Assembly (NCBI GenBank): GCA_030591445.1
Contig: JAUVBB010000011.1
Coordinates: 1 to 34,876, forward strand
DNA from: Deltaproteobacteria bacterium
Lineage (GTDB): Bacteria > Myxococcota > B64-G9
Direction: 5' to 3'
Length of the DNA: 34,876 nucleotides
The notes under the pieces are model-generated. The model saw only the letters and a list, made by a program, of their open reading frames with translations. It was not told the DNA's origin and made no database searches. Of the stretch, positions 11,731 through 21,075 are shown piece by piece. A program made the position numbers and the translations under genes. The first letter of the stretch is position 1, and each line of letters starts with the position of its first letter.

Positions 11731-13440
11731 TCACTGGTTTTTCTCGGTGGACGGGGACTTCAGCTCGGCACGGTCACCGGCCCAAAACAACAAGCCCCCG
11801 CCCAGCGCTAAGAGACCGGTCCACCACAGGTTTTGCGCCTGGCCCAGCACCCAGGATCCCAGAAAAAACATGCAGCCGTAGACCACCGCTACTCCGCCTA
11901 GCCAAGTCATGAGCACTCTGCGGCCCAAGCCATGGCCCTCCACGGGGAAGGGCCAAAAGCCCCCGGGCCTAACCCTTTGGCAAAAGCGCTGCAGTAATTC
12001 CCGCGGCTCTGGTGGGGTCAGAAAGGTGACCGAAATCCATACCACCAGCGATACCGAAACCACCAACATAGCTTTGATATACAAGGGCAGGGCCTCTTCC
12101 GCGAAAGCATCGCGGACGGCCATACCAATAGCCAAGAGCAAAGAAGTACCCAGGGCGGACAATTCGCTCCAGGCATTGATGCGCCACCAGAACCAACGCA
12201 AGATCAGCACCGCGCCCACGCCCGCGCCCATGGCCCAGTAAAATTCCCAGGCGGCTGAGATGCGGTCGATGGTCAGCGACACAGCGGCCCCCACCACGGT
12301 CAGAATCAAAATGGTTATCTTAGACACCACCACATAGTGGCGATCGCTGCGCTTCGGTTGAAAGAAGCGCTTGTAAATATCGTTGACAATATAGGAGGAT
12401 CCCCAGTTTAACTGGGTGTCGATGGTAGACATGAAAGCGGCCAAAAAGACGGCCACGAACACCCCGCGCAGGCCGGCCGGCAAAATGTCCGCCATCAGCT
12501 TGGGATAGGCTTCTCGGTCAGAGGCTAACTCTGGCATCAGCACCATCGAAGCCAAGGCCACCACCACCCAGGGCCAGACCCTCAGTACGTAATGGGCGAA
12601 GACGAACCAAAGCGTACCCGCCCGGGCATGTCTCTCGTTTTTGGCCGACATCATGCGTTGAATCATATAGCCGCCGCCATCGGCATTGTGACTGGACCAC
12701 CACATAATCAAAACAAAGACTAAAAAGGTATACCAAGTTTCGGGGGGAGCGTTCGCGCCCGGGAACAATCGCAGGGTATCGTCGCCCCGGGCGGATATTT
12801 TCTCGACAATAGCGGTCATGCCCCCGGCTTCCCGGGCGGCCAATATGGCAAAAACCACCGATCCAACCATGGCTACTGAAAACTGGATCAGGTCGGTAAC
12901 CACCACCCCCCAGAAACCTCCCAACAGCGAATAAAAAAGGGCCACGGCCATGCAGATGACCACCGCCCAGACGATGGGAATATCCAGAAACGCACTCAAG
13001 ACAGTGGACATGGCGGCGGTCACCCAACCCATCACCACAAAATTAAACAGGGTAGAGAAGAGACCGGCCTTGAAAGCGCGTAGAAAGGCTGCCGGCTTAC
13101 CGTGATAGCGCAACTCGATGAGTTCGTTGTCGGTGATGATTTCGGCCCGGCGCCATAGCCGTGAAAACACCAGCGCCGATAACACATGGCTGATAGCCAA
13201 GGTCCACCAAAACCAGTTGCGCCAAATTCCCCCGTCGCGGACGAACTCGGTTACCACCAGCGGAGTATCGGCGGCGAAAGTGGTGGCCACCATGGAACTG
13301 CCGATGACCCACCAGGGCAAAGAGCGACCGGAAAGAAAGTAATCGGTCATGCTGCGCGCGGAACGGCGCGCAAACCACAGGCCGATGCTCATGGAAAGTA
13401 CTAGATAACCGCCGACAATGATCCAATCGATTAACGCCAC
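11731..13440 (-). CDS. Sodium:solute symporter (SSS) family protein
   Basis: About 13 hydrophobic segments; ARRSARSMTDYFLSGRSLPWWVIGSSMVATTFAADTPL is a typical SSS N-terminus. Confidence 0.88.
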   Translation of the reverse strand: MALIDWIIVGGYLVLSMSIGLWFARRSARSMTDYFLSGRSLPWWVIGSSMVATTFAADTPLVVTEFVRDGGIWRNWFWWTLAISHVLSALVFSRLWRRAEIITDNELIELRYHGKPAAFLRAFKAGLFSTLFNFVVMGWVTAAMSTVLSAFLDIPIVWAVVICMAVALFYSLLGGFWGVVVTDLIQFSVAMVGSVVFAILAAREAGGMTAIVEKISARGDDTLRLFPGANAPPETWYTFLVFVLIMWWSSHNADGGGYMIQRMMSAKNERHARAGTLWFVFAHYVLRVWPWVVVALASMVLMPELASDREAYPKLMADILPAGLRGVFVAVFLAAFMSTIDTQLNWGSSYIVNDIYKRFFQPKRSDRHYVVVSKITILILTVVGAAVSLTIDRISAAWEFYWAMGAGVGAVLILRWFWWRINAWSELSALGTSLLLAIGMAVRDAFAEEALPLYIKAMLVVSVSLVVWISVTFLTPPEPRELLQRFCQRVRPGGFWPFPVEGHGLGRRVLMTWLGGVAVVYGCMFFLGSWVLGQAQNLWWTGLLALGGGLLFWAGDRAELKSPSTEKNQ

Positions 13441-13453
13441 CTAGTCAACTCCC

Positions 13454-14551
13454 TTATAGCGGATCCACCCGACCGGCATACACGCGAAAGCGCCGGTTCA
13501 CCTGACCGGCCATATCGCCAACCAGGCCTTCGTCGGTGGTGGTGATCAACAGCTGGCTCCCAAGTTTGGATACCAGGCCCAGCAATTGCTGGCGCCGGTC
13601 GGGATCCAACTCACTAGAGACGTCATCCAGGAGAATCACCGGGTGTAGCCCAAGCTCGGCGTCGGCCAGTTCGACCACCGCCAGCAAGAGCGCTACCACA
13701 CATGATCGTTGTTGTCCCTGGGAGGCAAATCTACGTGCCGATTCGCCAGCCAATGAAATTTCGAAATCGTCTTGCTGGGGCCCATGCGAAGTTTGCTTAC
13801 GCAGCAAGTCTCGGTCCAGACTGTCGCACAAGTCTTGGTATAGATCGGCTTGACTAAGATCCTCGCCGGCCTGCCAGCCGGCCTTAAAGCGAAGATCCAA
13901 GCGCGGCGAAGTTTCTTCCATCTCAGCCAGGATGGCCGCCGCCCGCGGCTCGATGCGGCGGACGAAATCACAGCGCGCGCGCGATACCTCCGCCCCGTAC
14001 TCAGCCATTTTTTGGCTGAAGCTGTCGATGACTGCCAGGTCGGCTTTTTTCCGCTGCTTGAGTAGGCTATTGCGGGAGCGCAAGGCGGTCTGGAATTGAC
14101 GTACCCGGGTCAGGTGCGCTGGCGAAAACAGAAACACGGCCCGATCCAAAAAGCGCCGGCGCAGAGCCGGGCCGGCCTTGACCATGGCCAAATCGTCGGG
14201 GGTAAACGCCACCACTTTGAACTGGCCGAGATACTCGCGCACATTGCTGATCGAACGTTGGCCCAGCCACAACCTGCGCCCGCTTCCGCCCAAGATCAGC
14301 TTGAGTTCGGTGGGTAAGCCATCGTCGAGAACCTTGGCGCCGAGTTGGGCAACATCCTCGCCATGGGCAATGACATCACGCACGGCGGCGGCTCTAAAAG
14401 ATCGCAAGCTAGAGAGAAAATGAACCGCTTCCAGAATGTTGGTTTTTCCTTGGCCGTTATTGCCAACGAATAGATTGACGCCTTCGGATAACTCGATGCT
14501 TTGGGCAATAAGATTGCGGTAGCCGCTAACCTGAACTTGGCTAAGATGCAC
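13454..14551 (-). CDS. recF: DNA replication and repair protein RecF
   Basis: YRNLIAQSIELSEGVNLFVGNNGQGKTNILEAVHFLSSLRSFR (Walker A), ASQGQQRSCVVALLLA signature, ILLDDVSSELD (Walker B). Confidence 0.97.
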   Translation of the reverse strand: MHLSQVQVSGYRNLIAQSIELSEGVNLFVGNNGQGKTNILEAVHFLSSLRSFRAAAVRDVIAHGEDVAQLGAKVLDDGLPTELKLILGGSGRRLWLGQRSISNVREYLGQFKVVAFTPDDLAMVKAGPALRRRFLDRAVFLFSPAHLTRVRQFQTALRSRNSLLKQRKKADLAVIDSFSQKMAEYGAEVSRARCDFVRRIEPRAAAILAEMEETSPRLDLRFKAGWQAGEDLSQADLYQDLCDSLDRDLLRKQTSHGPQQDDFEISLAGESARRFASQGQQRSCVVALLLAVVELADAELGLHPVILLDDVSSELDPDRRQQLLGLVSKLGSQLLITTTDEGLVGDMAGQVNRRFRVYAGRVDPL

Positions 14552-14555
14552 CAGT

Positions 14556-15671
14556 TTAGATTCTCATGGGCATAACCACACAGGTATAGCTGTCGTCACC
14601 CAAGGGTCGAAATACGCCCGGGGAAAGGTCATCATCCAGAGACAAGCGAACGGAATCAGTCTCGATGGCGGCCAAGGCATCGAGCAAATAGCGAGCATTG
14701 AAACCAACGGTTAGCTCGGGCCCGTCATACTCTACGTCAATGTCTTCGCGGGCTTCTCCCAGATCGGGATTGGAAGCTGTAAGTCGCAAAAGATTGGTTT
14801 GGAGACTCATCTTCAGACCCAGGGTGCGATCGCTGGACAAGATACTGACGCGGCGCAGGCTCTCTATCAGCGGAGCCCGTTCCAAGGTAAGAGAAATTTT
14901 TTGGTTTTCGGGCACCACTTGCTGATATTCGGGAAATTGACCGTCGAGCAAGCGCATCACCACCGTCACGCCCTTCATCTTGAACACCAGGTTATTGGCG
15001 TCCAAGCCAATTTGACAGTCGTCTTCCTCGGACTCGACCAAACGCTTGAGCTCCAATAGACCCTTCTTGGGGATGATTACCCCCTCTGGGAAGGGGATAT
15101 CTTCGCTTTGCTTGGCCAAGGAGGCATCGATAAGCGAGAGGCGGTGACCATCGGTGGCGACCATGCGAAAGCCGGCCTCGCCGGATTTTTCTAGAAAAGA
15201 ACCATTGAGATTATAACGGGTCTCGTCCGTGGAAACAGCGTATATGGTCTTGTCGATCATGTTCTTCAGAACCTTGGCATCGACACCAAAGAGTTTGGCC
15301 GCGCTGACATCGGGCAGATTTTGAAACTCTTCGGCAGCCATGCCCAGCATCCGGTATTCCTTCGAACCCCAGCTGATTTCGGCCCAATTGTTTTCTAATT
15401 TTTTGATGGTTACTTCTTTGTTTTTGACCGAACGAATGATGTCGTAGAGATGACGGGCACTGATGGTGATGCTGCCTTCTTGACTCACCTTGGCCGGGTG
15501 TTCGCCGATCATGCCTACTTCTAAATCGGTGGCCGTGATGGTAACGATGCCATTGTCGAGTGCGGTAAACAGCACATTGGACAAGATAGGCATGGCTGTT
15601 TTCTTCTCGACAATGCCTTGGGCCCGATAGAGACCTTTGGATAGTTCGTCTGTCTGAATGGAGAATTCCAT
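14556..15671 (-). CDS. dnaN: DNA polymerase III subunit beta (sliding clamp)
   Basis: MEFSIQTDELSKGLYRAQGIVEKKTAMPILSNVLF...DGHRLSLIDA...PLGDDSYTCVVMPMRI C-terminus. Confidence 0.97.
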   Translation of the reverse strand: MEFSIQTDELSKGLYRAQGIVEKKTAMPILSNVLFTALDNGIVTITATDLEVGMIGEHPAKVSQEGSITISARHLYDIIRSVKNKEVTIKKLENNWAEISWGSKEYRMLGMAAEEFQNLPDVSAAKLFGVDAKVLKNMIDKTIYAVSTDETRYNLNGSFLEKSGEAGFRMVATDGHRLSLIDASLAKQSEDIPFPEGVIIPKKGLLELKRLVESEEDDCQIGLDANNLVFKMKGVTVVMRLLDGQFPEYQQVVPENQKISLTLERAPLIESLRRVSILSSDRTLGLKMSLQTNLLRLTASNPDLGEAREDIDVEYDGPELTVGFNARYLLDALAAIETDSVRLSLDDDLSPGVFRPLGDDSYTCVVMPMRI

Positions 15672-15699
15672 GGTGAAACCTCCCTTACTGGTTTTCTTC

Positions 15700-15877
15700 T
15701 TTAAGTATTTAATATATTAAAATATTAAAAGAGTCATCATAATCTATGCCTGTGAAACCTGTGATTTAGAGCTAAGGCAGTCTAGCAAAAGGAAAAAGAG
15801 ATAACAAGGGCCTGTGAAAAAACTGTTCTGCATTTGTGAAACACCTCGGTGAGCAGTATATCCACGGTTTTTCCACA
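15700..15877. promoter_or_regulatory. Candidate oriC sub-region between dnaN and dnaA: AT-rich tract plus DnaA-box-like 9-mers
   Basis: tttaagtatttaatatattaaaatattaaaag (15700-15731); TGTGAAAAA (15813-15821, reverse of TTTTTCACA); TTTTCCACA (15869-15877). Confidence 0.55.
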
Positions 15878-15907
15878 GAGAAAGAACTGCTTCGGTCACA
15901 GGTTTTC

Positions 15908-17251
15908 TCATAGGCCTAGTTGTCTCTTGATGGCGTCGACGCCGGAACGGGTGGCCGGGTCGGTAAGCAACAAAGACTCGATCTTGCGCACGGCCGCGAT
16001 GACGGTGGAATGATCCTTATTTAAGTGACGGCCTATCTCGGGCAGAGTCATGTCGAGGAAACTTCGACATATGTACATGGCAATTTGGCGTGGACGAGAA
16101 ATCGAACGCATCCGCCGGGGTCCTTTTAAATCGGAAGATTTGACATTGAAAAGGCTGGAGACGGCCTTGATGACATCCTCGATCGACAGACGCGTATTGG
16201 TGCCTAGGGTGTCACGTAGAACATCCTTGGCAAACTCCAGGGTAATGGGTTTGCCGTACATGGAGGCGAAGGCGCCCAGGCGTTTGAGTGAACCTTCTAT
16301 TTCACGGACATTGGAAGTTGCCCCGGTAGCGACGAACATGCAGACATCCTCGGGAATATCGAGACCTTCCAATTCAGCTTTCTTTTGTAGGATTGCAATG
16401 CGGGTCTCGATTTCCGGCGGTTGAATGTCGGCGATGAGACCCCATTGAAAACGGGTACGCAGTCTTACTTCCAACTCGGGAATCTCCTGGGGGTAGGAGT
16501 CAGAGCTGATGACAATTTGGCGATGCGATTCAAAGAGGGTGTTGAAGGTGTGGAAAAACTCTTCTTGGGTGCGGACCTTCTTGGAGAGGAACTGGATGTC
16601 GTCGATCAACAGGGCATCGGCCTGGGAGCGATACTTGTTGCGGAACTCTTCCATCTTGTCTTGGCGGATGCTGTTGATCATCTCATTGACGAAGGTTTCG
16701 GTGGAGGAATATATGATGCGCGCCGTAGGGCGGTCTTTGAGCATCTGATGACCGATGGCATTGAGCAAGTGGGTCTTGCCCAGGCCTGCGCCCCCATAGA
16801 GAAAGAGCGGATTGTAAGTGTTGGCCGGGTTCTCGGCAACATTCATCGAGGCCGCGAAGGCCAATTGATTAGAGGGGCCGACCACGAAATCCTGGAAGCG
16901 ATACTTGGGATTCAAACCTGAATCCCGCACAGCCGCCGCTACGATGTCATCATGGGCCGTGGCCGCGGGCTCGGGCGGAGTGACTTGCTGTTCAATACCG
17001 GTATCGGCCGACTCCACCAATTGCAGCATGACCCGCATTTCCCGTGAACAAGCCGAAGAAAACTCTTGCTGGATGACATCTTTGAGGCCGTGATCCAGGA
17101 ACCAGTCGCGGGAAAATCGGTTGGGTAGACCCAGATAAACGGTGTCACCTTCGATTTGGAGCAAAGAAACCTGGGTGAACCAGTTGTTAAATGTGTTGGG
17201 ATTAACGCGCTTTTCGATCGCAGCGAGAACTTGTGGCCACAAATTTTCCAT
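15908..17251 (-). CDS. dnaA: Chromosomal replication initiator protein DnaA
   Basis: NPLFLYGGAGLGKTHLLNAIGHQ, LLIDDIQFLSKK, C-terminal HLNKDHSTVIAAVRKIE. Confidence 0.98.
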   Translation of the reverse strand: MENLWPQVLAAIEKRVNPNTFNNWFTQVSLLQIEGDTVYLGLPNRFSRDWFLDHGLKDVIQQEFSSACSREMRVMLQLVESADTGIEQQVTPPEPAATAHDDIVAAAVRDSGLNPKYRFQDFVVGPSNQLAFAASMNVAENPANTYNPLFLYGGAGLGKTHLLNAIGHQMLKDRPTARIIYSSTETFVNEMINSIRQDKMEEFRNKYRSQADALLIDDIQFLSKKVRTQEEFFHTFNTLFESHRQIVISSDSYPQEIPELEVRLRTRFQWGLIADIQPPEIETRIAILQKKAELEGLDIPEDVCMFVATGATSNVREIEGSLKRLGAFASMYGKPITLEFAKDVLRDTLGTNTRLSIEDVIKAVSSLFNVKSSDLKGPRRMRSISRPRQIAMYICRSFLDMTLPEIGRHLNKDHSTVIAAVRKIESLLLTDPATRSGVDAIKRQLGL

Positions 17252-17312
17252 GGGTTTTGCCCACCTTTGGATCGAGGAGCCCGTCAGGCAGATAACAAGA
17301 TTAGCGACCTAA

Positions 17313-17377
17313 TAATCCACAGCTGTGGAAAACTAAATTTTGTTATAAAAACAGGGGTGTGCATAGGGTTTTTCACA
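17313..17377. promoter_or_regulatory. Candidate DnaA-box cluster (oriC or dnaA autoregulation) upstream of dnaA
   Basis: TAATCCACA (17313-17321), TGTGGAAAA (17324-17332), TTTTTCACA (17369-17377); all match or nearly match TTWTNCACA. Confidence 0.55.
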
Positions 17378-17532
17378 AATATTCACTCATTGAAGCAACA
17401 TACAAAAACACCCACCTGACAGCACCATCTCGAGAGCGCTGATCCAATAGCAGAGGGTTTGGGGGAATGCAAGCGAAAAAAGAGAGATAATTTTTTTTGC
17501 CTGTCCCTGGTACAACTTGGAGATGATTGTAG

Positions 17533-17562
17533 TTGACACACCCGGCAGGCTGTGCAAGATAT
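17533..17562 (+). promoter_or_regulatory. Candidate promoter for rpmH-rnpA-yidD-yidC
   Basis: Perfect -35 TTGACA (17533-17538) with a weak -10 around caagatat (17555-17562), upstream of rpmH. Confidence 0.4.
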
Positions 17563-17668
17563 GGCGGTCCTGGTTTCTCCGGGGGTGGTGTGTTTGAGAA
17601 ACTGGGTTGAATTTTTCGTGTGCCTGGGCAGTTAAGCCCAAGCACAGCGTGGAAAGGGGTGATCGGTC

Positions 17669-17821
17669 GTGAAGAGAACCTATCAGCCAAGCAGAAGAAA
17701 AAGGTCAAGATCTCATGGTTTCCTGGCAAGAATGCGGACCGCCGGGGGCAGAAAAGTCATCCAACGTCGGCGCCGTAAGGGCCGCGCGCGTATATCGGTC
17801 CAGCTTTCGACCAACAAGTAG
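17669..17821 (+). CDS. rpmH: 50S ribosomal protein L34 (GTG start)
   Basis: Manual translation: [50 protein letters not shown]; absent from the supplied ORF track. Confidence 0.95.
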   Translation: MKRTYQPSRRKRSRSHGFLARMRTAGGRKVIQRRRRKGRARISVQLSTNK

Positions 17822-17822
17822 A

Positions 17823-18185
17823 GTGAGTTCCCGTTTGCTTGGGACCTGTGAATTCCTCCCCAAGACGGATCGACTGCTTAAGAGAGCGGACTTTATCCGA
17901 GTTCAAGGACGGGGCAGGAAACTTGCTACCCGAAGCGTGCTGGTTTTGTATCTTCCCGGAAAGAAGGGTACCCGCAGGATTGGCATAGCGGCTAGCAAGA
18001 AGGTCGGAAACAGTGTTTTTCGGAATCGAATCAAACGATTGGTACGTGAGCTGTTTCGAAAAAACCGACGACTCTTCCCTGATTCGACAGATTTTGTGGT
18101 CATTCCCAAGAGGGTCAAGCATAAGATGGAATACCACCAACTGATCAGCGAATTCGAATCCCTGGCGCGGAGATGGAAAACGTGA
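17823..18185 (+). CDS. rnpA: Ribonuclease P protein component (GTG start; the ORF stays open back to 17715, inside rpmH)
   Basis: [22 protein letters not shown]...[31 protein letters not shown]; rnpA signature and position between rpmH and yidD. Confidence 0.92.
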   Translation: MSSRLLGTCEFLPKTDRLLKRADFIRVQGRGRKLATRSVLVLYLPGKKGTRRIGIAASKKVGNSVFRNRIKRLVRELFRKNRRLFPDSTDFVVIPKRVKHKMEYHQLISEFESLARRWKT

Positions 18186-18391
18186 ACTGGCTGCTGATAG
18201 GTATCATACGACTCTATCAGCTGTTGATTTCGCCATGGTTGGGATCGCGCTGTCGTTTCTATCCCAGCTGCTCGCAATATGCTATCGAGAGCCTGCGCAA
18301 GCATGGCTCGCTTCGGGGAACGGCTTTGGCTTGCCGCCGCCTGTTGCGCTGCCATCCTTGGAACCCCGGCGGGGTTGATCCGGTTCCTTGA
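18173..18391 (+). CDS. yidD: Membrane protein insertion efficiency factor YidD
   Basis: [34 protein letters not shown]...[17 protein letters not shown]. Confidence 0.96.
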   Translation: MENVNWLLIGIIRLYQLLISPWLGSRCRFYPSCSQYAIESLRKHGSLRGTALACRRLLRCHPWNPGGVDPVP

Positions 18392-18434
18392 AAAGACCAA
18401 GGCGCCCGGATCAAAAATGGAGAAGGACTGAAAA

Positions 18435-20111
18435 ATGGAGAAAAGAACCATCCTGGCCATCGGCCTGTGCCTTGCGGTTTGGATGATCTGGCAGCAGTTT
18501 TTCATCGATCCTCAAAGTTTCAAACCAACGCAAACAGACGGGGGTAGCCCCGTAGCCACTAGTGCCGAAGCGGATAAGACCAGCCCCGACCTCGGCGCCC
18601 GCGATCCGAGCAGCAAGCGAAAAATAGAAGCCACGCCGACAGGCGAGCGGCCAGGCGAGAAAATCGCCGTGATCGAAACCGACGAGTTTCGAGTGGAACT
18701 CAGTACCCGTGGTGCCAGCGTTAAGTCACTGACCCTGAAGGCATATAAGGAGCGGCAAGAAGGAAAGCCCATGGACAAGCTCCTGGCCGAGGACCTGGTG
18801 TCCTTGAGCGAGGAACGTGGCCAGCCCTACGCCATTCGATTTCGCGAGGAAAAGACGGATTTTGACTTCCCTAGCTACAGCGACTGGAATTTGCTTAGTC
18901 AAAGTGAGGATCAAGTCAGCTTCACTTACGATCACCCAGTGGAACCAGTCACCATAACAAAGACCTATCGCAAGACCGACATGGCTTTTGTGCTGGATCT
19001 AGATGTGGAGCTAAGCAACCGGGGCGAGGGTAGCCTTAGGGAGCAAATGCTGCTCGACATGCACGCGGCTTATCAACACATCGAGACCTCCGGCTGTATG
19101 GGCGCACCGGCGGCGCCGCGTACTCCCATGTGCATGGCCAATGGCGAGTTACAGAACATAGAAGCCAAGGCCGGTCTGAACGCCAGCCTAGAACCGAATA
19201 TCATGTGGACTGGCATCAATGAACAGTATTTTCTGATGGCCGGCATTCCCTTGGGGGTCGAAGCCAGTGTGTGCAAGATGGTGACTGGCAATGATAATAT
19301 AATGACCGCTAGTCTGATGATGCCGGCGGCAGACATTGCCCCGGGTGGCAGCGTGGTGCATAAGTTTCGTCTGTTCAATGGCCCTAAGCGACTGGATTAT
19401 TTAGAGAATATCAAAGGAGGCACGGGCGCCAACGAGCAAAATGCTCAACTCAACGCATCGGTGGATTTCGGTTGGTTCAGTGTTTTGTGTCATCCCATGC
19501 TTTGGCTCTTGAAGATGTTTTACAATTTGGTGGGTAACTACGGCATCGCCATTATATTCCTCACTATCTTGGTAAAGATCATATTGCTGCCGCTGAATCA
19601 AAAGAGCATGAAATCCATGAAGGCAATGTCATCGATTAAGCCCTTGATGGACGATTTGAAAAAGCGTTGCGGTGATGACAAGCAGAAGATGAACCAGGAG
19701 ATGATGGCGCTTTACAAGACCCACAATATCAATCCCATGGGCGGATGTTTCCCCATGCTGTTGCAGATGCCCATCTGGATTGCATTATACCGGATGTTGT
19801 ACTCCTCGGTGGAACTGTACCAGACGCCATTTATCCGCGGCTGGATAGATGACATGTCCTACCGCGATCCTTACTTCATCATGCCGGTGGTGCTGGGTGC
19901 GACTATGTTCCTGCAGCAGAAAATGACACCCACTAGCGCTGATTCACAACAAGCCAAGATGATGATGTATACCATGCCGATTTTCTTCACCTTCATCATG
20001 TTGTATCTTCCCGCCGGGCTGGTCTTGTATATCTTTGTCAATTCCTTGCTCGCCATTGCTCACCAGGTTGTCTATAATCGCATGACCGAACCCAAGAAAG
20101 CCCCGGCCTGA
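18435..20111 (+). CDS. yidC: Membrane protein insertase YidC
   Basis: MEKRTILAIGLCLAVWMIWQQFF; periplasmic domain; C-terminal YGIAIIFLTILVKIILLPLNQKSMKSMKAMSSIKP and NPMGGCFPMLLQMPIWIALYRML. Confidence 0.97.
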   Translation: MEKRTILAIGLCLAVWMIWQQFFIDPQSFKPTQTDGGSPVATSAEADKTSPDLGARDPSSKRKIEATPTGERPGEKIAVIETDEFRVELSTRGASVKSLTLKAYKERQEGKPMDKLLAEDLVSLSEERGQPYAIRFREEKTDFDFPSYSDWNLLSQSEDQVSFTYDHPVEPVTITKTYRKTDMAFVLDLDVELSNRGEGSLREQMLLDMHAAYQHIETSGCMGAPAAPRTPMCMANGELQNIEAKAGLNASLEPNIMWTGINEQYFLMAGIPLGVEASVCKMVTGNDNIMTASLMMPAADIAPGGSVVHKFRLFNGPKRLDYLENIKGGTGANEQNAQLNASVDFGWFSVLCHPMLWLLKMFYNLVGNYGIAIIFLTILVKIILLPLNQKSMKSMKAMSSIKPLMDDLKKRCGDDKQKMNQEMMALYKTHNINPMGGCFPMLLQMPIWIALYRMLYSSVELYQTPFIRGWIDDMSYRDPYFIMPVVLGATMFLQQKMTPTSADSQQAKMMMYTMPIFFTFIMLYLPAGLVLYIFVNSLLAIAHQVVYNRMTEPKKAPA

Positions 20112-20149
20112 TAGGCTAAGGACAGAAACGACCTCTCAAGGAGTAAAAG

Positions 20150-20854
20150 ATGCGCAAGGAATTTTTCGGCAGTAGCGAACAAGAAGCGCTCAAGAAGGCC
20201 GAGCAAAGTTTGGGAATCGATGCCGAAGCCATGTCCTATCGGGTCATTGCCAACGACCTGGGCCAGGCTTCACAGCCCAAAATGACGGTCATTGTGGTAG
20301 ACTACCAGCCGGAAGATGTACGCGCCGAGGTGGCGGTAAGCCAGCCCCAAGAGAGCGAGGCCGAAGAGCGCGCCCGGGCGGCGGGAGGGGTTTCGTGGGC
20401 CATCACTCTTTGTGACGGCATCTTTCGGCGGATGGGTATTGTAACTACCACGACTGCCCTGGAGCGAGAGGACAGTGTCATTCTCAAGGTGGAGACCGAA
20501 AACGGCGAAACCATCGACCTGAGCCGAGGGCAGAACAGAGATTTGCGCGGAGCACTGCAGCACGTGATCAACCGCGCGGTCAATGACCATGGCCGGGAAG
20601 AAGGGGACAAAGAGCCAGAACGTCGCTACATCCTTGACATCGGCGGCACCCTGGAAGCCAGGACCGAGAAGTTACAGCAACTCGGGGCGGCCCTCTTGGA
20701 AAAAATGTCCCAATTGAGCAAGCCGGTCTACCTGCACTTGATGGATTCCCAAGACCGAAGGATATTGCACACCGCGCTGCTGACCGGTGAGCAGGTGGTA
20801 ACCCGTGGCGTTGGCGAGAAGCAATTCAGGATTCTTTCGGTATCGCCAAAGTAA
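20150..20854 (+). CDS. khpB: Jag/KhpB-like RNA-binding protein (Jag_N, degenerate KH, R3H)
   Basis: Jag_N-like EFFGSSEQEALKKAEQSLGI; R3H core DRRILHTALLTGEQVVTRGVGEKQFRI; position after yidC. Confidence 0.85.
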   Translation: MRKEFFGSSEQEALKKAEQSLGIDAEAMSYRVIANDLGQASQPKMTVIVVDYQPEDVRAEVAVSQPQESEAEERARAAGGVSWAITLCDGIFRRMGIVTTTTALEREDSVILKVETENGETIDLSRGQNRDLRGALQHVINRAVNDHGREEGDKEPERRYILDIGGTLEARTEKLQQLGAALLEKMSQLSKPVYLHLMDSQDRRILHTALLTGEQVVTRGVGEKQFRILSVSPK

Positions 20855-20859
20855 GTGCC

Positions 20860-21072
20860 ATGAAGTCATCGAAACGAAGCAAAAGCGAAAGCCTCCGCTC
20901 CGCGGCCATCGTCAAGATGAAGTATGAGATGAACGTTGGTCAGCTTGACGATGGATTTCTAGAAGTTTTTAAAGGTGTGCTTGCGGATCTCTCCTTGTCG
21001 GCGAAAGAGGTCGACCGTTTCATCCAGGAGCACCAAGATGAGCTACAGAAGGCTTGTCTCGACGATCGCTAG
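20860..21072 (+). CDS. Small uncharacterised protein (70 aa) between jag and mnmE
   Basis: ATG at 20860, same strand and tightly packed between neighbours; sequence MKSSKRSKSESLRSAAIVKMKYEMNVGQLDDGFLEVFKGVLADLSLSAKEVDRFIQEHQDELQKACLDDR. Confidence 0.6.
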   Translation: MKSSKRSKSESLRSAAIVKMKYEMNVGQLDDGFLEVFKGVLADLSLSAKEVDRFIQEHQDELQKACLDDR

Positions 21073-21075
21073 GCC

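Noticed and set aside
12518-13027. 169-aa minus-strand ORF
   Set aside because: Out-of-frame overlap within the SSS symporter gene; codon-bias artefact.
17373-17729. 118-aa minus-strand ORF in the dnaA-rpmH intergenic region
   Set aside because: Overlaps rpmH antisense and the putative oriC; composition is not protein-like.
17757-18140. 127-aa minus-strand ORF
   Set aside because: Antisense to rnpA, which has clear homology features.
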